Source: Sediminibacterium sp. FEMGT703S (lineage in GTDB: Bacteria > Bacteroidota > Bacteroidia > Chitinophagales > Chitinophagaceae). Taken from it: 64,000 bases of DNA. Positions within the stretch are counted from its first letter, which is position 1. The number at the start of each line of letters is the position of its first letter. The translations under genes were made by a program, and so were the position numbers. This document shows, piece after piece, positions 53,473 through 61,255 of this stretch. The notes beneath the pieces are model-generated. The model had not been told where the DNA came from and did not search any database. It saw nothing but the letters and a program-made list of their open reading frames with translations. The DNA lies in the NCBI GenBank assembly GCA_002786355.1, contig PGCO01000013.1, positions 186,001 to 250,000 on the forward strand, in the 5' to 3' direction.

Positions 53473-54597
53473 TTATGATTTAATATCAAGTGCTTTAAGT
53501 TTATTTTTAAAATAGGAGGATGCTGGATAGTATTTTAATGCGATGTTTAATACTTTTCTTGCTTTTACGGCATCAGGGTACCTATCAGGTGAAGTAAGGT
53601 AATGCACAAGTATTTCAAAGATATCTTGTGGTGGGTTCATTTTTAGACCAATTTTGGTCTCAATTTCTTTAAAGTGAGATTCAATTAAGTCTGGATCCTT
53701 CATATAATCATAATGGCTTTTATGGTAGCCATCAAAAATAAAAAGAAGCCCATTGTACCAACTTAGCATAGGTATAGAAGAGTGATCTGTATTGGGGATA
53801 CAGTCTACCTTATATTGTAGATTTTTTAAAGAGGCATTGCCCATAGCTTTTCCCATATTAAAAATGGAATTGCTATGAAACTTTAGGCCACCTTTAGAAT
53901 TACTAGAATCAATAACGTTTACATAATACTTTCTGATTTTATCTTTAGGCATTGCTTTTAGTAATTCAGGTGCTTCGTTTACATATTTTGCTCCATCCCA
54001 CCACAAACTTGGATCAATTGAGATAGTTGCATTGAATAAATCTGGATGTTTCAAAAAAGTGTAAGTAGCAGTTAAGCCACCCAGTGAATGTCCAACATAA
54101 ATTCTAAATGGATTTGTTCTATAATTTTTTTCAATGAATGTAAATACTTCTTCTTTCAAAAAGTGCAAGAATTTCTCTCCACCACCACTTCCCGACATCA
54201 TCAATTTTTGTTCAGGCGTTTTTGATTCTTCTCCATTCGCTTGCTTTGTTGATTCAACGGGAGTTAGATCACGTAATCGATTTTCAGTATCCACTGCTAC
54301 CACAATCATTTCTGGAATTTGATAATTTACATGATCTTTCTCGCTCATAAAACTCACTACACCTGTTACAGGAAAAAAAGCTGACTTGCCATCCAATACA
54401 TAGATCACAGGGTAGGTTTGGGTTACACTGGGCGATTCATTATAGGAAGCTGGAACCCTTATCCAGATTGTTCTTTCCTCACCCATAATTCGTGAATTAA
54501 ATTTTATTCGAATCCCATTTTCAACTGGGTCAGATTTGAATTGCTGTGCAACGGATAATAGGGGTAATACCATTAAAAACACAAAAATTTTTTTCAT
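53473..54597 (-). CDS. Exported esterase with alpha/beta-hydrolase fold (IroE/Fes-like)
   Basis: 374 residues from ATG 54597. Signal peptide ending LLSVAQ. Alpha/beta hydrolase: YPVIYVLDGKSAFF, nucleophile elbow YVGHSLGGLTA, IDPSLWWDGAK, and a catalytic His in PNTDHSSIPM. This is the esterase D/enterobactin-esterase-like group (putative esterase family). About 80 residues after the fold are helical. It precedes the M20 peptidase by 29 bases. Substrate unknown. Confidence 0.88.
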   Translation of the reverse strand: MKKIFVFLMVLPLLSVAQQFKSDPVENGIRIKFNSRIMGEERTIWIRVPASYNESPSVTQTYPVIYVLDGKSAFFPVTGVVSFMSEKDHVNYQIPEMIVVAVDTENRLRDLTPVESTKQANGEESKTPEQKLMMSGSGGGEKFLHFLKEEVFTFIEKNYRTNPFRIYVGHSLGGLTATYTFLKHPDLFNATISIDPSLWWDGAKYVNEAPELLKAMPKDKIRKYYVNVIDSSNSKGGLKFHSNSIFNMGKAMGNASLKNLQYKVDCIPNTDHSSIPMLSWYNGLLFIFDGYHKSHYDYMKDPDLIESHFKEIETKIGLKMNPPQDIFEILVHYLTSPDRYPDAVKARKVLNIALKYYPASSYFKNKLKALDIKS

Positions 54598-54629
54598 ATA
54601 CTTCAACCTTTGTAAAAATGATAATTCAA

Positions 54630-55345
54630 CTATTTATTTAATTTACTAATTGCTTTTTCAAATTGATCATGTATTAGCCATGAAGACTTTCCAGCTGTAC
54701 CATTACTCAATGAAATAAGCGTAAACCCATTTTGCAAATCACGAATGAAATTGTTTTTAAAACCATTCCAACTACCGGAATGTGAAACCTTCTTATCTGG
54801 TTCATTGATTATCCAACCAAAACCATAAACCATTTTTGGCTTTTCTTGAACAATAGCAGGGGTATAGGCTTCTTTTAATAATGCTGGCTTAAGTACTTTT
54901 CCATTTCTCAATGCTTGGTCCCATAAAAGAAGATCGCCCACAGTCGAATAAATATTACCATCTCCAACAACTTCATCCAAAGAAGTAAGATCAAATTTAT
55001 TCCAGTAACCATCTTTGTATTTCATGCCATAAACCCTGGTCATTGGAGATATTGGCATTTGCACGGTTTGAACATAGGTATTTTTAAGTCCTAGTGGTTG
55101 TATGATGCGCTTATTCAACAATTCCGAATAGGTCATTCCGCTAATTTTTTCCAGTATCACCGACAAAACAGCATAGCCAGTATTACAGTAGTTGAATTTT
55201 TCGCCTGGAACTGAAATTAAAGCGGGCTTGTGTTGAGCAATGAGCATTAATAATCTTTGATTACCAATTGTATCATTTATTTTGAGGGTGTCTTTTACCC
55301 AATCAAAATATTCAATCATGCCATGTGTATGATTAAGGTTACTCG
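54630..55345 (-). pseudogene. 5'-truncated serine hydrolase (beta-lactamase fold)
   Basis: The C-terminal two-thirds of a serine hydrolase: an upstream piece NLNHTHGMIEYF (in frame but without a proper start), then YxN in FNYCNTGYAV, GDGNIYSTVGDLLLW and HSGSWNGFK. The catalytic SxxK region and signal peptide should precede NHTHG but are absent; the frame loses similarity at about 55345. Loss of the 5' part coincides with the left edge of the mobile mystery module. Nonfunctional unless re-initiated. Confidence 0.75.
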
Positions 55346-55464
55346 TCCTAAATAAATTGACTCAAATGACTATAAAAGTCAAGTAATAACTTTACATATT
55401 ATTTGCTTATGTAAAGCAATAGGTTTACTTTTATGCATAATTAGTAAAGTTAAAGATTTACTTT

Positions 55465-55923
55465 ATGAGAAATAATAAACTTCTGTTTCAGCAACTGAAC
55501 GAAAAATTGGACAAATTAACTGGCTTGCAGCATCTAATAGTACCACCTACAGGTTGGATTAAAGCAATACGTAATGGAATTGGTATGTCGATGGAACAAT
55601 TAGGTAAAAAGCTTTCCATTACAAAGCAAGCTGTTATGGATATGGAGAGACGTGAAAAGGAAGGTGCAATCACTATTAAGTCAATGCAAGAAATTGCAAA
55701 GGCCATGGATATGAAGTTTATTTATGGCTTTGTACCTAACGCAGGTAGCTTGGAACAAATGATTGAAAGGCGCGCTTTAGAAATTGCTACAAAAATAGTT
55801 CAGAGAACTTCCACTACAATGAAGTTAGAAGACCAAGTAAATACTAAGGAGCGTATTGAAAAAGCAATCAAAGAAAGGGCTGCAGAAATTATTAACAAAA
55901 CACCTAAAATTTTATGGGACTAA
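55465..55923 (+). CDS. Mobile mystery protein A (TIGR02612-like)
   Basis: 152 residues. N-terminal helical segment LLFQQLNEKLDKLTGLQHL, then a Xre-type helix-turn-helix (about 28-85; GWIKAIRNGIGMSMEQLGKKLSITKQAVMDMERREKEGAITIKSM) and a helical tail. This matches mobile mystery protein A, which always travels with protein B, a Fic-domain protein, at variable places in genomes. It would be the DNA-binding/antitoxin-like partner. The B start codon overlaps its end by 10 bases. Confidence 0.85.
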   Translation: MRNNKLLFQQLNEKLDKLTGLQHLIVPPTGWIKAIRNGIGMSMEQLGKKLSITKQAVMDMERREKEGAITIKSMQEIAKAMDMKFIYGFVPNAGSLEQMIERRALEIATKIVQRTSTTMKLEDQVNTKERIEKAIKERAAEIINKTPKILWD

Positions 55924-56337
55924 ATTTAACCTATGCTGATGGGCAAACACCTCATGATAAAAATTTGGTGCTGGGCTAGCGAATACAGAAAAACAAATAA
56001 GAATATTGGAGTTGATAAATTAGAAATATCCATTGCATTAAGGTCATTAATTGATGATGCTAAATATTGGCTAGAACATAATGTATATGAACCAGATGAA
56101 TTTGCAATACGATTTAAACACAGATTAGTTAGCATACATTGTTTCCCAAATGGAAACGGACGTCATAGTCGTATGATAGCGGATATTATCATAGAAAAGA
56201 TCTACAACCAGCCTGTATTTTCTTGGGGAGGTACAAGAATTTCTGAAGACACGGATATAAGAGCGCAATACCTTAAAGCAATCAGAAATGGAGACAAGGG
56301 AGACTTTGATTTACTATTGAAATTTGCAAGATCATAA
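55914..56337 (+). pseudogene. Mobile mystery protein B (Fic domain) with an internal deletion
   Basis: The normal start MGLNLTYADGQTP lies at 55914, overlapping protein A. After about 20 codons the frame hits TAG, while a second frame from about 55950 carries IWCWASEYRKTNKNIGVDKLEISIAL and the Fic active-site motif HCFPNGNGRHSR. Family members of about 200 residues have some 60 more residues between these parts, so an out-of-frame deletion occurred near 55950-55960. The Fic motif itself, which would transfer AMP to a target, is intact. Confidence 0.75.
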
Positions 56338-56426
56338 AATAAAAAAAGTCGGCTTTTAAAGTCAATTTATTGTTTACAGAACAGCATGTTTTGTTGAGTT
56401 AAGAAATAAACTGGACTGCAGAGTAT

Positions 56427-56673
56427 TTACACCATCACATTCCCAATACGCACATAAATCCTATCCGGATTAGGATTGTTTGTCATTGCCTTGTATACAT
56501 GTGGTGGAAACCATGCTAAGAAATCCCTATCCTTTTTCATCAGCGATACGCATTTGTACCGCACTCCTTCTTTCAAGAGTAGTGCATCATATGGATGGAT
56601 GGGTTGGTAATGGAATTCAAGGGTTAAGGAGGTGAACAGATTTGCGGACAGTGTGTCGAGGATGGTAAGCTGA
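56427..56673 (-). pseudogene. 5'-truncated copy of the 118-codon repeat gene
   Basis: From the stop TAA at 56427 the reading frame gives NPNPDRIYVRIGNVMV and EGVRYKCVSLMKKDRDFLAWFP-like residues, the last 75-80 codons of the gene intact at 60486-60842. At about 56673 (DTLSANLFT.L..) similarity ends. The flank AGAAATAAACTGGA just outside the stop is also shared with copy 58822. The region 56338-56426 holds a terminator-like G/C stretch but no gene. Confidence 0.65.
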
Positions 56674-56712
56674 AGATTTAACTCACAATAAATTGTGACG
56701 CAATTAGACCCA

Positions 56713-56871
56713 TTAAGAATTAGAAATCTTTACTCTCTTCAAAAATTGTTTTGCAGCTGCAATTTTTTTAGGAAATAAAACTCTGTCTTTAAGTTTGGAT
56801 GCTACTAAAGACAAAAGAGCTGATTCAGTAACTTTTACCAGTTTTGTAGATTTTTTTTCTTTAGTTTTCAT
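56713..56871 (-). CDS. Small basic protein of unknown function
   Basis: 52 codons from ATG 56871: MKTKEKKSTKLVKVTESALL then a helical basic part (SKLKDRVLFPKKIAAAKQF). No motif. It lies 16 bases downstream of the 112-residue gene 56887-57225, in the same direction, so the two may form a small module. Confidence 0.5.
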   Translation of the reverse strand: MKTKEKKSTKLVKVTESALLSLVASKLKDRVLFPKKIAAAKQFLKRVKISNS

Positions 56872-56886
56872 TAAATAAAATTAAAC

Positions 56887-57225
56887 CTATTTTTTGAATA
56901 AAAATACAGCATCGTATTTCTTATTGCGTTCATATTCCTCTAGAGTCGTTTGTTGAGTATCGTTAATAAAGCCTCCAAAAAACTGATAATCAGGACTTAA
57001 CTTATCGTTGTTTTTATCAACATAACTTAGATATAAATTAATTCTTCTATTATAATCCTTGCATTCATTTAAGCATTTTTTCATGCAAGACAACTTACAT
57101 TTATCTATGTATTCTGGTTTACCATCACTACCCTGTATCATTAGGATTCCATTGGCAAAATTTTCAAAAAAAAATGGAATTGAACTCAAAACAGAATTAA
57201 ATACCTTAGGTTGAAGGCTCCCCAT
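56887..57225 (-). CDS. Unknown protein, DUF6934-like
   Basis: 112 residues. Contains VLSSIPFFFENFANGILMIQGSD, a cysteine-rich hinge CKLSCMKKCLNECKDYNRRINLYLSYV and YQFFGGF. The layout (hydrophobic ENGILMIQGSD followed by RINLY..YV and a closing FGGF/KKYDAVF) resembles DUF6934, small Bacteroidota proteins often found in mobile regions. It starts near the IS3 remnant. Assignment is low confidence. Confidence 0.5.
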   Translation of the reverse strand: MGSLQPKVFNSVLSSIPFFFENFANGILMIQGSDGKPEYIDKCKLSCMKKCLNECKDYNRRINLYLSYVDKNNDKLSPDYQFFGGFINDTQQTTLEEYERNKKYDAVFLFKK

Positions 57226-57266
57226 TTTGAGTACACATTAAATGTATAATTTTTTTTCTTTTAATG

Positions 57267-57490
57267 CTAATGGGCTTCTTGTTGGTATAACCTTGGTGGC
57301 ATTCCTCCAAGTGTATCATATGGTTGATGGTTATTGTAATCCTTTTCTCTACATCCGAAACTTCACTTGCTTAGTTTAAGTTATCAAATGAATAAGCGTC
57401 CAATATGTTGCAGTGAAAACATCTATTGAATCTTTTAACGTAGGTGTTCTGTGATGGCTTACCTTGCTAAATCTGGTTACTTAAACGATG
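57267..57490 (-). pseudogene. IS3-family transposase remnant
   Basis: The minus strand carries QGKPSQNTYVKRFNRCF, ILDAYSFDNL and DYNNHQPYDTLGGMPPRLYQQ before a TAG at 57267. GKPxQNxYxxRFNR and YNxxRPHxxLGGxxP are typical C-terminal motifs of IS3-group OrfB. Frames are broken and the ends of the element are not identifiable, so it is a relic. It fills the gap 57226-57545. Confidence 0.6.
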
Positions 57491-57545
57491 ATATACTTTG
57501 CAGTATCTAACTCCATACTCCCGATGGATATCCACCACACCCTTC

Positions 57546-58436
57546 CTACATTATTTTTATTCGTTTGTATTCATCAATTAGTTTCAATTGTATTTTTTTA
57601 CTTCTATTACTAATTCCAAGAACTTCACAGGTTATTTTTTCATTATCAATTAAATTTGCTACAACTTCTTTTATGTGTTTCTTGTCGTTTGGATAAATTG
57701 TCTTTGTTACAGATAATGTTGCAGGAAAAATATTGTCAACAAAGTATTCTCTCTTATTGTTTGGCAACTTTCTAACTGTTACTTCAACTGTTGTATTGAT
57801 ATACTTGTCAAGTTTTCCTGTTAAAAAATCTATTTCTTTTATGGTATCTCCAAAGATTGGTTGTTTATCATTGTTGTAGCCGTGAAAATAAGTTGTAATT
57901 ATGTCGCCTTGCGTAATATTTTCATATTCTTCTAAGTCAAAGAATGTTGATTTGTGAGCTAACCCAAAGAATGAGCCATATTCCCAATTGAAGTCATAAC
58001 CAGCTTCTAAGAAAAGTCCATAGCGTTTTTTTTGTATTACTATGCACTTATACGCTACACCAATTTCTAAGTCATTTGCTTGAAATTTGTGTTTCTGTCC
58101 ATTAACAGTAATGTGAATTGGTTTTGTTTCTTTTAAGCTATAAATACTACCAAAAAATTTGTGTCCAATTAAGTATGGAGCAACAATATTCCAATGAAGT
58201 TTATTTAGATAATTCCAAGGCATATGAGCAAAAGGAACAAAGCCAAAAAGTCCTCCAATTTTTATAAGAAATCCTTTTGTCTTTAGTCCTTGTATAGTAA
58301 ATGGAATTACTTTGTCGTTATTTTTTACATCTTTTAAGTTCTCAATAAGTTGTTTTACATATTCTTTATTTGGTGTTTCAGATGGTAATTCAACTTGCTT
58401 GGTTTGTCCAAAAATGTTTTTTAAAAAATCAAACAT
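57546..58436 (-). CDS. Unknown protein, S1-like OB-fold RNA-binding character
   Basis: 296 residues. No signal or TM. Segments with the S1/OB pattern: VIPFTIQGLKTKGFLIKIGGLFGFVPF, LEIGVAYKCIVIQKKRYGLFLEAG and a C-terminal GKLDKYINTTVEVTVRKLPNNKREYFVDNI. The K-x-Y-G-L-F-L-E-A-G motif resembles an S1 RNA-binding repeat. It could bind RNA, but no fold was proved. Its start is 109 bases from repeat C. Confidence 0.5.
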   Translation of the reverse strand: MFDFLKNIFGQTKQVELPSETPNKEYVKQLIENLKDVKNNDKVIPFTIQGLKTKGFLIKIGGLFGFVPFAHMPWNYLNKLHWNIVAPYLIGHKFFGSIYSLKETKPIHITVNGQKHKFQANDLEIGVAYKCIVIQKKRYGLFLEAGYDFNWEYGSFFGLAHKSTFFDLEEYENITQGDIITTYFHGYNNDKQPIFGDTIKEIDFLTGKLDKYINTTVEVTVRKLPNNKREYFVDNIFPATLSVTKTIYPNDKKHIKEVVANLIDNEKITCEVLGISNRSKKIQLKLIDEYKRIKIM

Positions 58437-58544
58437 TTATTTGTTTTTGTTAGTAAAATAGAGTCGATACATAAATACACTTATACATTTTTTATTGTTG
58501 CGTGATAAAACAACCATTACACCTTTTATATTTTAATTACATCC

Positions 58545-58747
58545 ACAGCGCAGCCCCCTGACTCCCAGACAATAGATTGCAAGGGCCAGTAAAGCACTAA
58601 CAGAAAAATGGGTTGTAATAAGTAACAAGTTGGGGTACTGTGAATATAAGAAGAAAAGATGATATGACGAAAAAATTGAATTTACTCTACATAACTAAAT
58701 ATTGCATGAAAGATGAGATACAGCATATCCTTTCAGGAAAGAGCCTT
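58545..58747 (+). repeat. Dispersed 180-bp repeat, copy C, with gene start
   Basis: Begins ACAGCGCAGCCCCCTGACTC and shares the blocks of copies A and B. Its right end carries the start codon at 58706 of a protein beginning MKDEIQHILSGKS, which then diverges (LPIKPTFCLKHRVFC) and stops at a TGA. So the repeat is the promoter/leader plus first 13 codons of a gene that no longer exists here; the same N-terminus also occurs at 59798. Confidence 0.75.
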
Positions 58748-58821
58748 CCAATAAAGCCGACTTTCTGCTTGAAGCATAGAGTGTTTTGTTGAGATAAGAA
58801 ATAAACTGGACCGTAGAGTTT

Positions 58822-59055
58822 TTAAAGCATCACATCCCCAATACGCACATTTATCCTATCCGGATTAGGATTGTTTGTCATTGCCTTGTATACATGTGGT
58901 GGAAACCATACCATAAAATCCCTATCCTTTTTCATCAGCGATACGCATTTGTTCCGCACTCCTTCTTTTATGAGTAGTGCATCGTATGGATGGATGGGTT
59001 GGTAATGAAGGGAAGGCTGTTCATGAAGGGAGTGGTATGGTTGGAGGGATTAGGG
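58822..59055 (-). pseudogene. Truncated copy of the 118-codon repeat gene with a deletion
   Basis: From the TAA at 58822 the sequence follows the intact gene (CCCAATACGCACAT, CCTATCCGGATTAGGATTGT, CCTATCCTTTTTCATCAGCG) for about 160 bases, then jumps at GGTTGGTAATG to AAGGGAAGGCTGTTCATGAA, which belongs to the gene's far end. It shares its left flank with copy 56427 and the deletion with copy 51828. Confidence 0.6.
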
Positions 59056-59161
59056 TATGACTACCAATACAAGCCGGCGATCTTTGAAACTTATTTTTGA
59101 TTAATTTTTCGAAAGGCAGCGGCTAAGTTTAAATTTGAGTCAATAAAGAAAAGATATAATT

Positions 59162-59623
59162 ATGAAAAACAACTGGCTAGGCTGGAAGTCATATTTGATT
59201 CCTTTTTTTGTTTATACTATATTTTGCTTAACCTCCTGCACTCAGGACATTTCTACTCCTCCAAATGAATTAGATACTTGTGAGTTTCCGAAAGATTCAA
59301 TATCAACTTCAACCACTAATAATTTTGATCAACAAATCTTAGAACGATTATATAGGTTAGTTATTAGTGCTTCAAAGTCTGAAATATGTGATAATTCGGC
59401 TGAATGGGGTATTGCCGGAATAGGACATAAGCCTTGTGGTGGTCCAGCTGGTTATATTCCTTACAACAAGAAAAACGAAAAGTGCTTTTCAGCAATACTT
59501 AAGTTTTATAATGAGCAATGCCAGCGATACAATATAAAGAATCAATTAATATCGAATTGCATGGTAGAACCGTCACCTAAATTTGTTCAATGTAAAAATG
59601 GAAAGCCGACTTTAGTTTATTAA
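59162..59623 (+). CDS. Secreted lipoprotein with conserved Cys/Gly motif
   Basis: 153 residues. Hydrophobic signal and lipobox CLTSC (Cys about 26). The mature part contains SEICDNSAEWGIAGIGHKPCGGPAGYIPY, a helix and CMVEPSPKFVQCKNGKPTLVY. The pattern C..(A)EW ... G.KPCGGP.GYI.Y ... CNGKP is that of a small Bacteroidota lipoprotein family with paired cysteines. Function unknown. Intact and without neighbours, among decayed DNA. Confidence 0.65.
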   Translation: MKNNWLGWKSYLIPFFVYTIFCLTSCTQDISTPPNELDTCEFPKDSISTSTTNNFDQQILERLYRLVISASKSEICDNSAEWGIAGIGHKPCGGPAGYIPYNKKNEKCFSAILKFYNEQCQRYNIKNQLISNCMVEPSPKFVQCKNGKPTLVY

Positions 59624-59797
59624 GGTTTTATTGTCCTCCCAATAATCCACCACTTTTAAGTGGCTCACTTTCATCGGAATATACAGTGATTGAAAAAAAT
59701 GTCTACAAAATGTAAGCAATTGGGGGGATTGGAGCTGTTATGATAGGGAGTGGCCTCGATTTTATTAAATTGACTATCTTCGTAGAAGTCAAATTGC

Positions 59798-59954
59798 ATG
59801 AAAGATGAAATACAACATATCCTTTCTGGAAAGAGCCAAGTTAAGCACCATCATCTTATCTAAGCAGCCTGCAGTTACCTTAAAAGAGGCCAAGGAACAA
59901 GCTCAATGGCTAAAGACCAACAGCAAAACAAAGATCAAGAGAGATAGAAATTAA
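59798..59954 (+). pseudogene. Decayed MKDEIQ-type gene
   Basis: ATG at 59798 begins MKDEIQHILSGKSQVKHHHLI and stops at 59863; a second frame continues with helical LSKQPAVTLKEAKEQAQWLKT to a TAA at 59952. The N-terminus MKDEIQHILSGKS is that of a family often annotated as putative polyvalent protein kinase in Bacteroidota mobile elements. Together with copies A and C it shows multiple past insertions of the same gene. Upstream there is a TATCTTCG, resembling a -7 box. Confidence 0.5.
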
Positions 59955-60025
59955 CGATTGAACAGCTTAATTTTAGAAGTCCTTTTAGATGAAAATATTA
60001 TTACCTGTATAAGTTTAACGCATTT

Positions 60026-60229
60026 CTACTTTTCATACAAAATAATATTCAATCCTTTCAAATTACTCAATTGTTTATCAGCAGAAATTAGCGGGATGGC
60101 CAGGGCCATAGAAGTTGCAGCAATAATACAATCTGGCAATTTCAAACTTGAATTTTTTCTAATTTGAATGGTATGTTTTTTAATCTCTTCTGTGATATTA
60201 ACAATTACAAGTTCTGACAATATTTCCAT
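60026..60229 (-). pseudogene. C-terminal half of a PIN-domain toxin
   Basis: 67 codons: EILSELVIVNITEEIKKHTI, IRKNSSLKLPDCIIAATSMAL and AIPLISADKQLSNLKG. LPDCIIAATAL ... PLISADK is the typical PIN/VapC ending with acidic residues for RNA cleavage. The first ~60 residues with the catalytic Asp (LLDTN-type) are missing. The start codon falls within the antitoxin gene. Deleted and inactive. Confidence 0.6.
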
Positions 60230-60384
60230 TCATCTCGTAAATCCTTTTGAATTGTCAATGCATCTTTTTTAAGCTTAACTGATCCACAATATTTAATAAT
60301 GTCAATTCCTTTTTTGCCTTTTATTTTTTTCTCCAATGCTTCAATTTGCTTCTTAGATGCACCTTTTTTTAGAACAAGAACCAT
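60205..60384 (-). CDS. Antitoxin of a PIN-type module
   Basis: 59 codons: MVLVLKKGASKKQIEALEKK, then a helical, basic centre (GKKGIDIIKYCG) and the ending LKKDALTIQKDLRDEWKYCQNL. The DEW-like finish right before a PIN toxin is typical of this antitoxin type. The frame ends 25 bases inside the truncated toxin, and the sequence DEW.K belongs to the deletion joint that fused both genes. Its own length is near normal. Confidence 0.55.
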   Translation of the reverse strand: MVLVLKKGASKKQIEALEKKIKGKKGIDIIKYCGSVKLKKDALTIQKDLRDEWKYCQNL

Positions 60385-60485
60385 AACTAATGATTTATTA
60401 CGAATTTAAGATTATAATCTTGAATATCGAAAATAGCCATATTGACTGTGTTGAAAGCAGGTATAAATACCTAATCTATCTGCTA

Positions 60486-60842
60486 TCACACCATCACATT
60501 CCCAATACGAACATATATCCTATCCGGATTAGGATTGTTTGTCATTGCCTTGTATACATGTGGTGGAAACCATACTAAGAAATCCCTATCCTTTTTCATT
60601 AGCGATACACATTTGTATCGCACACCCTCCTTTATGAGTAGTGCATCGTATGGATGGATCGGTTGATAATGGAATTCGAGGGTTAAGGTAGTGAACAGAT
60701 TTGCGGATAGAGTGTCGAGGATGGTAACGATACCTGCTTCTATTAAGATTAATTGATTAGTAGATGGCATGATTGGATCCATCAACGCTGGCATATCTAG
60801 TTTCCAGAGTCCGTTGGTGTTGATGAAGGGAAGGGTGTTCAT
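60486..60842 (-). CDS. 118-residue unknown protein, intact member of a four-copy repeat family
   Basis: 118 residues with no signal. N-terminal part MNTLPFINTNGLWKLDMPAL, centre LTLEFHYQPIHPYDALLIKEG, and the well conserved end MKKDRDFLVWFPPHVYKAMTNNPNPDRIYVRIG. Three decayed copies lie at 51828, 56427 and 58822. The most conserved part is the C-terminal 60 residues. It is unrelated to any family I know; the family's repeated association with decayed toxin or ATPase modules suggests a role in, or tolerance of, mobile DNA. Confidence 0.6.
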   Translation of the reverse strand: MNTLPFINTNGLWKLDMPALMDPIMPSTNQLILIEAGIVTILDTLSANLFTTLTLEFHYQPIHPYDALLIKEGVRYKCVSLMKKDRDFLVWFPPHVYKAMTNNPNPDRIYVRIGNVMV

Positions 60843-60925
60843 GAAGGGTATGGTATGGTTGGGGGGATTGGGGTTGGGGTATTACGAAAGCTGTTGAGTT
60901 TCATTTAATAACTTAAAGGACTAAA

Positions 60926-61042
60926 TTAAGAAGGTTTTTCAATATGGTTCTCCAACCAAGAAATAATAGATTCTAATTTAGTTTGTCCAGAAGCTACCCG
61001 CATTACAAACTCATACTTTTGATCCTGAAAGATGGCGTTCAT
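60926..61042 (-). pseudogene. C-terminal remnant of an unidentified gene
   Basis: 38 codons from an ATG at 61042: MNAIFQDQKYEFVMRVASGQ and TKLESIISWLENHIEKPS. The frame stays open another 30 codons upstream (YSVVERYISFSNNNSTPRQD) without a start, so the visible piece is the tail of a longer gene. Not recognised. The rest of 60843-61255 has no gene. Confidence 0.35.
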
Positions 61043-61255
61043 AAGCGCCGCATCCTGACGCGGGGTAGAATTATTATTGCTAAATGAAATATATCGTTCA
61101 ACCACTGAATAGAAGGAAAAGAAAAGATATGGAGCCGATTAGCAGTAGAATTGCCCAGCAATGGGGCGTTTGGTTTCTTTATGGAAATTCGAAAGACCAG
61201 CTTATATAGGTGGCGTAATCAAAAAGTTTGGAGACAGCATTCTAACAATAGAGAA

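Noticed and set aside
57226..57545. Intact IS3 element
   Set aside because: Only the C-terminal transposase part is present, with stops and frame changes and no terminal inverted repeats.
36096..58747. CRISPR or tandem array formed by the 180-bp repeats
   Set aside because: Copies are far apart (8-14 kb), of gene-leader type, and there are no short regularly spaced repeats or cas genes.
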